DNA from: GCA-002733465 sp965230525
GTDB taxonomy: Bacteria; Pseudomonadota; Gammaproteobacteria; Enterobacterales; Kangiellaceae
DNA: 64,000 nucleotides
NCBI GenBank assembly: GCA_965230525.1
Contig: OZ246008.1
Span: forward strand, 2,170,001 to 2,234,000
Direction: 5' to 3'
Shown: piece after piece, positions 42,848 to 51,868 of the stretch
How positions within the stretch are numbered: the stretch's first letter is position 1
Layout of the letters: the number at the start of each line of letters is the position of its first letter
Made by a program: the position numbers and the translations under genes
Notes under the pieces: model-generated
What the model was told of the DNA's origin: nothing
Seen by the model: only the letters and a program-made list of their open reading frames with translations
The model's database searches: none

Positions 42848-43126
42848 TTAAGAAAGTTTAATTCTGACCACTTTCATGGTTTCAAATTCAAGCCCTGCAA
42901 CCACTTCAGTTTCAGGGTAATAGGTTAGATTGACGCGTTGACCTTTTTGTAATTGCTTGTATTGTGTTTTTCGTTTGAACTTAAACGGCACTTCACAGCC
43001 TTCTACCATGATTGAATTAATAAACCAGTCATCTTTTTCACGTTGGGTGTGAGAGATGACTTTTTTCATTTCAGAGTGATTAAGTTTTTCGTGGTTTTTT
43101 AAAAGTTTCTTTGGGTCGGTTTGCAT
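42848..43126 (-). CDS. Conserved-looking hypothetical protein
   Basis: I do not recognise the family. The 92 residues are soluble and basic, with a helical N-terminal third (PKKLLKNHEKLNHSEMKKV) and a beta-rich remainder (F-I-N-S-I-M-V-E-G-C-E-V-P-F-K-F, then R-V-N-L-T-Y-Y) that could be a small barrel. It has no signal peptide. It follows the DUF6164 gene after 38 bases on the same strand and may be cotranscribed with it. Confidence 0.6.
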   Translation of the reverse strand: MQTDPKKLLKNHEKLNHSEMKKVISHTQREKDDWFINSIMVEGCEVPFKFKRKTQYKQLQKGQRVNLTYYPETEVVAGLEFETMKVVRIKLS

Positions 43127-43164
43127 GTTATTTGCTCGTGGTAAACGTCGCTGGTTCGAATGGG

Positions 43165-43521
43165 CTACCCGAAAAAAGGCACGACTGTAAAGTAGCCTAG
43201 CAATCCCGCAAAGATAACCAGTAGCGTGAATTTGATTGGTGACTGCATAAAAAATTCTAATCGGCTTATCTTTTGTCCTGATTGTTCTAATTGCTCTAAT
43301 TCCGATTGGGCTTTTTGGTAGCGCTCTATTTGATAAGCTTTGATAAGTTCTTTCGCTCGTTCCACCTTAGATTCTTCACGCGTCCACATTGCGGCATAGC
43401 CCAAACCCCAACGTCCTGAATCGGTTTCATACCACTCGATTTCAGCCGACTCTAATAAGTCTCGAATATCCTCGGCTTCGTCCTCGGGGACGCCGCTTAA
43501 TTTAAACAAAAGATGTGACAT
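43165..43521 (-). CDS. DUF6164-like small membrane protein
   Basis: The 118-residue protein has a ferredoxin-like N-terminal half (L-L-F-K-L-S-G-V-P-E-D-E-A-E-D-I-R-D-L-L near the start, then I-E-W-Y-E-T-D-S-G-R-W-G-L-G), a charged helix or coiled coil (residues about 50-90) and one C-terminal membrane helix (FTLLVIFAGLLGYFTVVPFF). This matches proteins annotated DUF6164, which have no known function. The topology would keep the domain in the cytoplasm. Confidence 0.7.
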   Translation of the reverse strand: MSHLLFKLSGVPEDEAEDIRDLLESAEIEWYETDSGRWGLGYAAMWTREESKVERAKELIKAYQIERYQKAQSELEQLEQSGQKISRLEFFMQSPIKFTLLVIFAGLLGYFTVVPFFG

Positions 43522-43656
43522 AGCATTATTAATCCAAACAAATCAACATTGTGTCGCGTTGGTGGTTAAAAGGGGGTGGCGTTATTGTAGCAAATTTTTA
43601 CTGGGCTAGCTCAAATGGCATTTTAATTTGCAACTAAGGCGAGGAGTTTAGCGATC

Positions 43657-43692
43657 AAAAAAAACCGACTGGTCAAATGGGACACCAGCCGG
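43657..43692 (-). terminator. Rho-independent terminator of the 31-residue protein gene
   Basis: On the minus strand CCGGCTGGT pairs with ACCAGTCGG (one wobble pair; plus-strand 43684-43692 and 43665-43673) and is followed by eight T. It lies 34 bases after the stop of the small open frame. Confidence 0.85.
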
Positions 43693-43726
43693 CAGGGAAG
43701 AGAATGAAATAAGATGTGATATGTCG

Positions 43727-43822
43727 TTAAATTGCCAAAGTTAAATTTTGAGCGCCTATGTAGGTAAACAGGAACAATATGGCATAAAGAATATGTCTAA
43801 ATTTTTCTTTGTGATTACCCAT
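43727..43822 (-). CDS. 31-residue single-pass membrane protein
   Basis: Read directly from the sequence: ATG at 43822, stop at 43727-43729, product MGNHKEKFRHILYAI then LFLFTYIGAQNLTLAI. A basic N-terminus (K, K, R, H) precedes one hydrophobic helix, so it should insert with the N-terminus in the cytoplasm. AAGGAG lies seven bases upstream and a strong terminator follows, which argues for a real gene. Family and role are unknown; small membrane proteins of this size often modulate transporters or kinases, which is only an analogy. Confidence 0.7.
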   Translation of the reverse strand: MGNHKEKFRHILYAILFLFTYIGAQNLTLAI

Positions 43823-43928
43823 TCCCAACTCCTTGAAATCAGACTTAGTTGCTTAATTTAACTAGCTTGGAAGGTATTATCTCGAAGGTAAACTGAACCA
43901 AAACTGAATAGTGGTTATTGGGCTTAAA

Positions 43929-44903
43929 TTAGTAGGTGCTATGCTGAATGGTCGCTAACTGCTCTTTGAGTGAAAGCAGATTATCTTCCCAGTAACGCGT
44001 GGTATTAAACCACGGGAAGTTATGTTTAAAGCTTGGGTCATCCCACCGCTGAGCCAACCAGCCGCTATAATGGATCATGCGAATGGTTCTGAGCGGTTCC
44101 ATGATTTTAAATTGTCGGTCGTCAAACTCAAAAAAGTCTTCATAACCTTGCAGTAAGTTATTCCATAGGTTTTTATCCGTCGCATCAGTAATCAACATCC
44201 ATAGATCTTGAATCGCGGGGCCACTTCTTGAATCATCGAAATCAACAAAATGAGGCCCGTCATCGGTCCACAAAACATTGCTTGGATGGCAATCACCGTG
44301 GAGTCTAAGGGATTGATAATCGCCTAATTGTTCAAATCGTTGTAGGCAAATTTCAATGAGTTGGTCTGTAAGCGCGGTATAAGCTTGTAAAATGTGTGAT
44401 GGAATAAAATCATTTTCCAACAAATATCGTTGGCTAGCCTGAGCATAAGATTCGACATTAACCGCTGGTCTATGCTTAAAAGACTTACTTTCGCCAACTA
44501 AATGAATCCGGCCGATAAATCGCCCAATCCATTCTAAGGTTTTTTTGTCTTCGAGCTCGGGTGTGCGACCCCCTTTGCATTCAAAAATTGAGAATCTAAA
44601 GCCATTCGATTTGAGTAAGGTTTGTTGGTCAAATTCGAGTGGCGCAATAACCGGGACTTCGCTATTGGCCAATTCAAAACTAAATTCATGCTCTTCAAGT
44701 ATTTGTTCATCGGTCCAGCGATTGGGGCGGTAAAACTTAACCACATATTTTTGTTCATTATAATCTCGGAATTGATAAACTCGATTTTCATAACTATTAA
44801 GCGCAAGCAATGCGGCTTGCGGCTGGATGCCAACTGACTCAATGGCGTCAAGAACCCCGTCGGGGGTGAGATTGAAAAAAGACTGGATTTCGTTTTGAGT
44901 CAT
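43929..44903 (-). CDS. srkA: Stress response Ser/Thr kinase SrkA (YihE/RdoA)
   Basis: The 324-residue protein follows the choline-kinase-like fold: S-Y-E-N-R-V-Y-Q-F near 38-46, V-V-K-F-Y-R-P-x-R-W near 54 with the ATP-binding Lys, H-G-D-C-H-P-S-N near 203 as catalytic loop, and V-D-F-D-D near 219 as metal-binding acid. In E. coli SrkA is a Cpx-regulated kinase protecting against envelope-stress death. Length and motifs are complete. Confidence 0.93.
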   Translation of the reverse strand: MTQNEIQSFFNLTPDGVLDAIESVGIQPQAALLALNSYENRVYQFRDYNEQKYVVKFYRPNRWTDEQILEEHEFSFELANSEVPVIAPLEFDQQTLLKSNGFRFSIFECKGGRTPELEDKKTLEWIGRFIGRIHLVGESKSFKHRPAVNVESYAQASQRYLLENDFIPSHILQAYTALTDQLIEICLQRFEQLGDYQSLRLHGDCHPSNVLWTDDGPHFVDFDDSRSGPAIQDLWMLITDATDKNLWNNLLQGYEDFFEFDDRQFKIMEPLRTIRMIHYSGWLAQRWDDPSFKHNFPWFNTTRYWEDNLLSLKEQLATIQHSTY

Positions 44904-45102
44904 AAGGGGGGGTTTTAGATTTTAAAAATCCATGATATCAAATTTTTCAGTGACTGGGCTTGTCTTATGTTTGTTGGTAGTTTTTAGTTGCGAATCTATT
45001 TTGATTGTTTTGTGTTTGGATTGAGTGAGTTTAGGGAATATTGAAGACTGCACCGTTCCCTTTGCGGACCTTTGTGGTCTTTTTTTAAATCTAAGATTAG
45101 GG

Positions 45103-45132
45103 GCGTTTCGCAGCGCCAGCGCTACGAAATGC
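45103..45132. repeat. Perfect-like palindrome downstream of the MATE gene
   Basis: GCGTTTCGCAGCG (45103-45115) pairs with CGCTACGAAATGC (45120-45132), with one mismatch and one wobble around a four-base loop. It lies in the 283-bp gap between srkA and the MATE gene, after the terminator. It looks like a dispersed palindrome of the REP kind rather than a terminator. Confidence 0.55.
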
Positions 45133-45141
45133 TTTTACCTT

Positions 45142-45173
45142 AAAAAAGGAAAAAGCTAAAGCTTCCGCTTTAG
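45142..45173 (-). terminator. Rho-independent terminator of the MATE gene
   Basis: On the minus strand CTAAAGC and GCTTTAG (plus 45167-45173 and 45156-45162) pair around a GGAA tetraloop, followed by CTTTTTCCTTTTTT. It starts 14 bases after the stop codon of the MATE gene. Confidence 0.85.
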
Positions 45174-45186
45174 ATAAAAAGCTGCC

Positions 45187-46518
45187 TTATACCTTAATCT
45201 TAGTCCACTCCCGCTTTCGCCAAAGCGAGGCAAACCAAAACGCTTGAAATAATCGATACAATCCTTGGGTTAGCCAAATGGCGGTTAGCCCCATTCCTAA
45301 ATATGGACCGATGATCCAAGCCAGCGGTAAGAAGATTAACCATTGGCAAACGATGCTCACAATCATAGTGATCCGAGTGGCACCAGCGCCTTGTAATGCC
45401 GACATTAATACTAAGTTGTAGGCGTCTATCACAATAGCAATGCCGACTAACTGTAATGGCACTCTGGCCAGTTCAATGGTGTCGGGTCGATCGAAGAAGA
45501 TTGATAATATCAGTTCGGGAACAAATAACATTGGGAGGCTGAGTAGCAAAATCGAGGCAGCTGCAATTTTAGAAGTGTCCCAAGCCCATTGGTAAGCATC
45601 TTCTATTTCTTTACGACCAAGGGCTTGACCGACTAAGGTGGCAGCGCTCATCCCAAAGCCTATTGAGGGTAAAATGGCAACTAAAGTAAGCGTGGTTAAA
45701 ATATTAGCAGCGGCTAATTCCGCAGTACCAATTTTGCCGACAATCCAAAATAACAGGGTAAAGCCAAGGGCAAAAAATAACTGCTGCATTGACGCGGGAA
45801 GAGATATTTTTATTAATTGTTTAATGGTTTGCATTGAAGGCAAATGAGCACCAAAACCAAAATGCTTGGTGTGTTTCATAGTCAGCCACACGTACATTAG
45901 AGTGCCGCCAAACATTGAAATCGTTGTTCCCAAGCCTGCACCCTCGGTGCCCATTTCGGGGAATCCCCAATTTCCAAATATTAAAACGTAATTCAGAAAA
46001 ATATTGAGAATATGCATTGTGACAATGGTTTTAAAATAGAACTTAGTCAGCTTTATTGCGCTTAAATAACCGCGAAAGCTAAAATTCATCCCGATTGCCA
46101 TAATGCCTATCAGTCTGGCATCTAAATATTTTGCACCTTCTTCGATCACTCGCGGGTCGCTATTGAGGGCACTCATTATTTCGGTGCTATAGCTCATTAA
46201 TAAATAACTGGTTGGAATGGTCGCTAAGAAGATAAGGACCAGCGCGCCATTGAGTGGATTTGCTGCAATAGACGAGTTGCCTTCGCCAATTCGGCGAGCA
46301 ACCGTGGCTTGAACGCCTGAAGAAAAACCCATAAAGATGGCCGCTGCCACAAAATTGATAAAACTCGCGAGTCCAACGGCAGCCAACTCGGCCTCACCTA
46401 ACTGACTTACCATACCAGCATCGACTAGATTCAGGATATTTTGCGACATCATGCCGCCAATAATGGGCAGCGCTATCTGAAATATTTGGGTCGAACGTTC
46501 ACGAGGTACCAAAAACAA
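45187..46518 (-). CDS. MATE family efflux transporter
   Basis: The 443-residue protein has about twelve membrane helices in two homologous halves, typical of multidrug and toxic compound extrusion antiporters (Na+ or H+ coupled). Early landmarks are I-A-L-P-I-I-G-G-M-M-S-Q near residue 17 and the M-V-S-Q-L-G-E-A-E-L-A-A-V-G-L segment near 36, which is the family signature. The first codon is TTG; no ATG is found upstream before a stop, and the length fits, so a TTG start is accepted. Substrate is unknown. A strong terminator follows. Confidence 0.88.
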   Translation of the reverse strand: MFLVPRERSTQIFQIALPIIGGMMSQNILNLVDAGMVSQLGEAELAAVGLASFINFVAAAIFMGFSSGVQATVARRIGEGNSSIAANPLNGALVLIFLATIPTSYLLMSYSTEIMSALNSDPRVIEEGAKYLDARLIGIMAIGMNFSFRGYLSAIKLTKFYFKTIVTMHILNIFLNYVLIFGNWGFPEMGTEGAGLGTTISMFGGTLMYVWLTMKHTKHFGFGAHLPSMQTIKQLIKISLPASMQQLFFALGFTLLFWIVGKIGTAELAAANILTTLTLVAILPSIGFGMSAATLVGQALGRKEIEDAYQWAWDTSKIAAASILLLSLPMLFVPELILSIFFDRPDTIELARVPLQLVGIAIVIDAYNLVLMSALQGAGATRITMIVSIVCQWLIFLPLAWIIGPYLGMGLTAIWLTQGLYRLFQAFWFASLWRKREWTKIKV

Positions 46519-46670
46519 GATTCCTATGGTGTAGATGCCGAATTTGAGGCTGGATAATTAAGACACTGATCATTATATCAGCTTCTTGATGATCTACTTA
46601 GCCAGAGTGTTACAAAACGTGCACAAAGCGACTTTTAGGGGGCTGTCGGCAATGGTGATTCTGTGGCTGG

Positions 46671-47486
46671 CTAGAGCTCATAAGCCCGCGCTAGACACCA
46701 AATATCGATCTTCTGCGCGCCTGCGAGTTTCAACTGTTGCGTCAATTCGGTCACTGTCATCGCGGTCGTTACCACATCGTCAATAATTGCAACATGTTTT
46801 GGAATATGGGTATTAATTTTAAACGCACCTTTAATGTTGTTTTTACGTTGTGAGGAATCTAGTCCCGATTGAGCCAGGGTCTTTTTAATTCGATAAATAC
46901 CGTTTTTGATTACGGGCGTGCTTAATGGTTTGGTTAGTCGCTGTGCCAGTAAACGTGACTGATTAAACCCGCGTTGCGCTATTTTACTTTTATGCAGCGG
47001 CACTGGCACTAATCGCTCAGGCAGATCTTGGTGCTGATAGCTTTTTGTTATTGCCGCGAGCAAGTAGTCGGCTAATAAATCCAAATATTGCAATTGGGCG
47101 CTGTATTTTAACTGTGAAATAAAATGGTTGATTGGGTACTCATAATGAAACGCGCTCACGGTTTGGTCGAATGCGGGACTCTCTGTCAGGCAACTTCCAC
47201 AGATCAACTGCTGGCCATCAAGCGGTTGTGAGTCAGAAACGTTGCTTGCGAGTGGCAGGCCGCAACTAAAACAGCTGTGTTTGGTTAGGGGTAATCGTTG
47301 ATGGCAGAAATGGCAAAGTATTTTAGCCTGGCTTGGGATGGTGGATTCTAGTAAAAAGCTTTGTTTTGGCTTAGTTTGAGTCGGTTTAGACTGGCTCGAA
47401 TTAGACTGGACCGGCTTAAACTGGTTAACCTTACAACCACAAAGAACGCAATTAGTGATTATTTTAAATCGTTCAAATAAATCCAT
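46671..47486 (-). CDS. comF: ComF family amidophosphoribosyltransferase-like protein
   Basis: ATG 47486 is chosen over earlier TTG/ATG codons (47528, 47495) because AAGGAG ends nine bases before it. The 271-residue product has N-terminal zinc-type cysteines (C-V-L-C-G-C, C-x2-C and a later C-G-S-C), a Thr/Gln/Lys-rich insert, and a C-terminal phosphoribosyltransferase domain with V-P-L-H, R-G-F-N-Q-S and V-A-I-I-D-D-V-V-T-T-A-M-T. ComF-type proteins (GntX in E. coli) are linked to DNA uptake. It is divergent from bioB, the usual gammaproteobacterial arrangement. Confidence 0.9.
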   Translation of the reverse strand: MDLFERFKIITNCVLCGCKVNQFKPVQSNSSQSKPTQTKPKQSFLLESTIPSQAKILCHFCHQRLPLTKHSCFSCGLPLASNVSDSQPLDGQQLICGSCLTESPAFDQTVSAFHYEYPINHFISQLKYSAQLQYLDLLADYLLAAITKSYQHQDLPERLVPVPLHKSKIAQRGFNQSRLLAQRLTKPLSTPVIKNGIYRIKKTLAQSGLDSSQRKNNIKGAFKINTHIPKHVAIIDDVVTTAMTVTELTQQLKLAGAQKIDIWCLARAYEL

Positions 47487-47532
47487 CGATGACATCTCCT
47501 TGTCACAAAACCAGCTAATTATGGGCAATTAG

Positions 47533-47561
47533 TCGCAATGGTTGATGGGTTTGGTTATAAT
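47533..47561 (+). promoter_or_regulatory. Possible bioB promoter
   Basis: TATAAT at 47556-47561 is a perfect -10 box in the comF-bioB gap, 137 bases before bioB. The best -35 at 17-bp spacing (TCGCAA, 47533-47538) is weak. No convincing BirA operator was recognised. Confidence 0.35.
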
Positions 47562-47697
47562 TTAACCGGTAGTAAACTAAGCTGATTTTGATAATTGAAG
47601 TTTTATCTCACTCACCTATCATCGCGCGCTACAATCACTGAACATCTAAACGGCCAAATTCCGGTAGCCGACTATTTAGCTAAGAGTAAACTAAATC

Positions 47698-48882
47698 ATG
47701 AGTCAAGTGCAGCCTAATTTAAGTAATAGCGAACAATCCAATCAACCGATTCAATCTAATCATCCAGCGAGAAACCAACCGACAGGTCACTCTGCTCAAG
47801 CGAAGGCTGGAGATTCCAGTGAATTGCGTCATGACTGGCAACTCGCGCAAATTAAAGCACTTTACCAGTTACCCATGAACGATTTGTTGTTCCAAGCACA
47901 AACCGTTCATCGACAAAATTTTGAACCAAATCAAGTGCAAACTTCAACTTTAATGAGTATTAAAACCGGCGCTTGCCCAGAAGACTGTGCCTACTGTCCA
48001 CAAAGTGGTCACCATAATACTGGTTTATCTAAAGAGCAGTTGGTGGCAGTAGAAAAAGTGGTTGCCGCGGCCAGCGAGGCGAAAAAAACCGGAGCAACTC
48101 GTTTTTGTATGGGGGCGGCTTGGCGCTCTCCAAGAGAAAAAGATTTTGCTGTTGTGCTTGAAATGGTTAAAGCAGTCAAACAACTCGGCATGGAAACTTG
48201 CATGACCTTGGGAATGTTAACCGGCGATCAGGCTAATGAATTACAACAAGCTGGGTTAGATTACTACAATCACAATTTGGACACATCTGAAGAGTATTAC
48301 GATCAAATTATTACCACTCGAACATTTGAAGATCGATTGCAAACTTTGGCGCATGTGCGAGATGCCGGAATGAAAGTTTGTGCTGGCGGGATTTTGGGCA
48401 TGGGCGAAACGGTGAATGACCGTCTTGGATTGCTGCAAGCCTTGGCTAATTTGCCCGAGCACCCACAAAGCGTGCCGATTAATCAATTAATCGCGGTAAA
48501 GGGAACACCACTGGAAGATGCCGAAGCGATTGATAGTTTTGATTTTATTCGCATGATTGCGATTGCCCGAATCATGATGCCAAAATCTTATGTGCGTCTA
48601 TCGGCTGGTCGCGAAAATATGAGCGATGAAATGCAGGCGATGTGCTTTTTTGCTGGTGCTAATTCTATTTTTTATGGCGATAAACTATTGACTACAGACA
48701 ATCCTGAAGTCAATCGTGATGTTCAATTGTTTAAACGCCTAGGTATAACCGCAGAGGGCAGTGAACCGTCGAGCGCAAGTCCATTAAATTCGACGCAGGC
48801 GCATTCAAACGATTCAAACAATGATCACAATGCTTCGTCTCGGCACACTAAAAAGCTCTACCATAACGCTGCGGCCGTATAG
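47698..48882 (+). CDS. bioB: Biotin synthase BioB
   Basis: BioB is the radical-SAM enzyme that inserts sulfur into dethiobiotin in the last step of biotin synthesis. The SAM-cluster motif is C93-P-E-D-C97-A-Y-C100, and later family blocks (F-C-M-G-A-A-W near 140, Y-N-H-N-L-D-T near 192, R-L-S-A-G-R near 300) are intact. At 394 residues it is longer than E. coli BioB (346): the first 45 residues are a Ser/Asn/Gln/Pro-rich extension, and the end carries a Ser/His/Asn-rich insert. It heads the bioBFHCD operon. Confidence 0.96.
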   Translation: MSQVQPNLSNSEQSNQPIQSNHPARNQPTGHSAQAKAGDSSELRHDWQLAQIKALYQLPMNDLLFQAQTVHRQNFEPNQVQTSTLMSIKTGACPEDCAYCPQSGHHNTGLSKEQLVAVEKVVAAASEAKKTGATRFCMGAAWRSPREKDFAVVLEMVKAVKQLGMETCMTLGMLTGDQANELQQAGLDYYNHNLDTSEEYYDQIITTRTFEDRLQTLAHVRDAGMKVCAGGILGMGETVNDRLGLLQALANLPEHPQSVPINQLIAVKGTPLEDAEAIDSFDFIRMIAIARIMMPKSYVRLSAGRENMSDEMQAMCFFAGANSIFYGDKLLTTDNPEVNRDVQLFKRLGITAEGSEPSSASPLNSTQAHSNDSNNDHNASSRHTKKLYHNAAAV

Positions 48883-48934
48883 TCTAGCAGGTTGACGAAG
48901 CTAAACGGTGAAGCAAACTGATGCTTAAAAACTG

Positions 48935-50110
48935 ATGCAGTCATTGGAACAAAAACTTCAGCTTGAACTCAGCCAACGGCAATCGCAATCGAATTGGCGA
49001 GAGCGACTCTTGTTACAATCAAATCAGGCGGCTCAAGTTGTGATTAATGGCCGTTCGTTGATCAATTTTTCTGCTAATGACTATCTCGGTTTAGCCAGCC
49101 ATCCTTCAACCATTGAACGAATTAAGCAACAAGTAGAAACCCTAGGTATTGGTTCCGGTGCTTCGCATTTAGTGAGTGGCCATCATCAAGTTCATCAACA
49201 ATTAGAGGCCGAAGTAAGCTCGTTTTTGCAACGGCAGGCAACAGTGACTTTTTCAACGGGCTATATGGCGAATCTGGCAATACTTCAAACCTTAGCCAAA
49301 AAAGGCGATCTAATCATTGCCGATAAATTAAACCATGCTTCGTTGATTGATGGTGTTAAATTATCGGCAGCGGAGGCCTGTCGATACGCTCACTGCGACC
49401 TTGATGCTCTTGAAAATAGACTAAAAAAAACGGCTGAACAAAAGTGGGTTGTGACGGATGGTGTTTTTAGTATGGACGGCGATTTAGCACCGCTGGATAA
49501 AATTGCAGGACTATGCAAAAAATACCAGGCAATACTTATGGTTGACGATGCGCACGGGCTGGGTGTGGTTGGTAAAAATGGCCGTGGGAGTGCTGAATGG
49601 TTTGGACTGAAACAACAGCAATTACCTGTACTAATGGGAACGTTCGGAAAAGCACTGGGTGGATTTGGTGCATTTGTGAGCGGCAGTCAAACGCTGATCG
49701 ATTACTTAGTACAATTTGCACGCCCTTATATTTACACCACCGCGATGCCTGCGATGGTTGCGGATGCCAATTTACATAACTTACGGTTAATCAAAAACAC
49801 CTCAACAGCGCGGCATAAATTAAAAAGTAATATCGACTTTTTTAGGCAGCAGTCAGGTCAAGCTGGCCTTAATTTGTTGCCTTCGACAACGGCAATCCAG
49901 CCTATCTTGGTTGGTAATAGTCAGCGTTTAATGCAAGCTCATCAGCAGTTAAAAGCCGCGGGTTTTTTGGTGGGGGCCATTCGAGTACCCACGGTGCCGA
50001 CTAACACCGAGCGATTTCGAATTACTTTGAGTGCAAGTCATAGCGAGCAACAGATAAAGCAGTTGGTCGATCAGCTAGCTAAGGTCTTATTGAGAGAAAG
50101 AGAATCATGA
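48935..50110 (+). CDS. bioF: 8-amino-7-oxononanoate synthase BioF
   Basis: The 391-residue PLP enzyme condenses pimeloyl-ACP with alanine to make 8-amino-7-oxononanoate. Family features are present: N-F-S-A-N-D-Y-L-G-L-A near residue 42, G-S-G-A-S-H near 72, the D-D-A-H-G-L-G-V-V-G block near 205 and the PLP lysine K239 in T-F-G-K-A-L-G-G. It lies 52 bases after bioB and overlaps bioH by four bases, so the two are translationally coupled. Confidence 0.96.
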   Translation: MQSLEQKLQLELSQRQSQSNWRERLLLQSNQAAQVVINGRSLINFSANDYLGLASHPSTIERIKQQVETLGIGSGASHLVSGHHQVHQQLEAEVSSFLQRQATVTFSTGYMANLAILQTLAKKGDLIIADKLNHASLIDGVKLSAAEACRYAHCDLDALENRLKKTAEQKWVVTDGVFSMDGDLAPLDKIAGLCKKYQAILMVDDAHGLGVVGKNGRGSAEWFGLKQQQLPVLMGTFGKALGGFGAFVSGSQTLIDYLVQFARPYIYTTAMPAMVADANLHNLRLIKNTSTARHKLKSNIDFFRQQSGQAGLNLLPSTTAIQPILVGNSQRLMQAHQQLKAAGFLVGAIRVPTVPTNTERFRITLSASHSEQQIKQLVDQLAKVLLRERES

Positions 50111-50961
50111 TGACACACCAAGAGCCTGCTAATGATTCGTTTTCTGAGCAGCATTGCAAACCTTATATCGAAGTTTCGGGAACGGGCCCGGCATTAGTCT
50201 TGTTGCACGGATGGGGACTGCACGGCGGAATTTGGCAAACGGTGCTGCCTCAGTTAGCGCAACATTTTACGGTTTATAACGTCGATATACCGGGTTTTGG
50301 CCATAGCGCAAAACCATTAAATGAAATTGCTAGCAAAAATAACATCAACTATGACTTGGCGTTTCTAACCAATCAAATTTTACCCTGGCTACCTGCAACA
50401 TTTTCATTAATGGGGTGGTCGCTTGGCGGGCTGGTGGCCACGGCGATTGCGGCGCAAGCTCCGGCTCGAGTTAAGCAATTAATTACGGTTGCCTCAAGTC
50501 CTTGCTTTGTGGCTAATCAGCGCTGGCCGTATGCAATGGACCGTCAGGTTTTGAGTAGTTTTATCGACTATTTGAAAAAGGATTTTAGAGGAACATTGAT
50601 TAAATTTTTAAGTATTCAAACCATGGGAAGTCCGACCCAAAAACAAGATATTGCTGCACTCAAAAGTAAGGTTTTTGATGTCGGGATGCCAAGCGAAATT
50701 GCATTGCAAGGTGGCTTAGAAATTCTTGACCAAGTGGATTTACTAGATGACTTGACTGATTTAGAAATGCCATTTTTACGCGTTTACGGAAGGTTAGATA
50801 CCTTGGTGCCGATTAAGTCAGCTCAGCAAGTGGCAGAATTCGCGCCGGCCAGCCAATCTGTCACTTTTAAAAAGTCAGGGCATGCGCCTTTTTTATCACA
50901 AGCAGACTTATTCGTTGAAGAAGTGTTAGACTTTCTTAAAAAGCATCATGACAAAAACTAG
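50107..50961 (+). CDS. bioH: Pimeloyl-ACP methyl ester carboxylesterase BioH
   Basis: The 284-residue alpha/beta hydrolase removes the methyl ester from pimeloyl-ACP methyl ester, ending chain elongation. It has the oxyanion block L-L-H-G-W-G-L-H near 35, the nucleophile S105 in G-W-S-L-G-G, the acid in Y-G-R-L-D-T-L-V-P-I near 222 and the His in S-G-H-A-P-F near 258. Overlaps at both ends (bioF by 4, bioC by 14 bases) show tight coupling. E. coli keeps bioH elsewhere; in-operon bioH is common in other gammaproteobacteria. Confidence 0.94.
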   Translation: MMTHQEPANDSFSEQHCKPYIEVSGTGPALVLLHGWGLHGGIWQTVLPQLAQHFTVYNVDIPGFGHSAKPLNEIASKNNINYDLAFLTNQILPWLPATFSLMGWSLGGLVATAIAAQAPARVKQLITVASSPCFVANQRWPYAMDRQVLSSFIDYLKKDFRGTLIKFLSIQTMGSPTQKQDIAALKSKVFDVGMPSEIALQGGLEILDQVDLLDDLTDLEMPFLRVYGRLDTLVPIKSAQQVAEFAPASQSVTFKKSGHAPFLSQADLFVEEVLDFLKKHHDKN

Positions 50962-51829
50962 AACGAGTTCAGAATTGACCATGTCGATCCCTAAACAAGC
51001 CGTCGCCGATTCATTTAGTAAGGCAGCGAAAAGCTATGAAAGCGCTGCTTTTTTGCAAAAAGAGGTCGCCAGCCGTTTGCTGGAGCGACTTGAGTTAATG
51101 AACATTAAGCCCAAGCAAATTCTGGATGCTGGCTGCGGGACGGGCTATTGTAGTCGTATTCTAAACAAGCGATTTTCCAAGGCTAAAACTACCGGTGTGG
51201 ATCTTGCGCCGGGTATGATTGAGTATGCAAAAAAACAAAATAGCCTATTTAATAAGGTCGATTATCAAGTAGCCGATCTTGAGCAACTACCATTTGAGAC
51301 GAATCAGTTTGACTTAGTTTTTTCTAATCTCACCCTACAATGGTTAATCGCGTCAGAAAATGTCTATCAAGAACTAAACCGAGTTTTAAAACCGGGAGGG
51401 TTGTTGATTTTTTCGAGCCTTGGACCGGACACGCTGATCGAACTAAAACAAAGTTGGCAACAAGTTGATAGTGGTGTGCATGTTAATGATTTTATCGATA
51501 TGCATATCGTCGGTGATCGCGTGCACGCGGCTCATTTTGAAAATACCGTGATGGATAGAGACATCATTACCATGACTTACCAAACGTTACGGGGCTTGAT
51601 GAAAGATCTTAAAGCGATTGGCGCGAATAACTTAGATAATAAGCGCGCGAAGGGGCTTATGGGCAAACAAAAATTCAAACTGTTAGAAAAAGCTTACGAA
51701 ACTTTTCGCTGGCAGGATGGCCAACTGCCGTCAACTTACGAAGTGATTTACGGGCATGCTTGGAAAAAACAGCAACCACAGCAAGGTGACTATCACACTT
51801 ACTCCGTTGATATTAAACAAGCTAAATAG
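50948..51829 (+). CDS. bioC: Malonyl-ACP O-methyltransferase BioC
   Basis: The 293-residue SAM methyltransferase starts pimelate synthesis by methylating malonyl-ACP. Motif I is I-L-D-A-G-C-G-T-G-Y near residue 57, followed by G-V-D-L-A-P-G-M near 84 and the F-D-L-V-F-S-N-L-T-L-Q-W segment near 121 that is specific to BioC. The gene overlaps bioH by 14 bases. An internal ATG a few codons in (50981) is also possible. Confidence 0.94.
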   Translation: MTKTRTSSELTMSIPKQAVADSFSKAAKSYESAAFLQKEVASRLLERLELMNIKPKQILDAGCGTGYCSRILNKRFSKAKTTGVDLAPGMIEYAKKQNSLFNKVDYQVADLEQLPFETNQFDLVFSNLTLQWLIASENVYQELNRVLKPGGLLIFSSLGPDTLIELKQSWQQVDSGVHVNDFIDMHIVGDRVHAAHFENTVMDRDIITMTYQTLRGLMKDLKAIGANNLDNKRAKGLMGKQKFKLLEKAYETFRWQDGQLPSTYEVIYGHAWKKQQPQQGDYHTYSVDIKQAK

Positions 51830-51868
51830 TCATTCATAGCACAGATAAATCTTAATTAAGTACAAACT

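Noticed and set aside
46586..46786. Plus-strand open frame over the end of comF
   Set aside because: It overlaps the conserved phosphoribosyltransferase motif of comF on the other strand and has no ribosome site.
47521..47697. BirA operator upstream of bioB
   Set aside because: Only GGTT and AACC words around a TATAAT were seen; the long inverted TTGTAAACC-type operator is not present.
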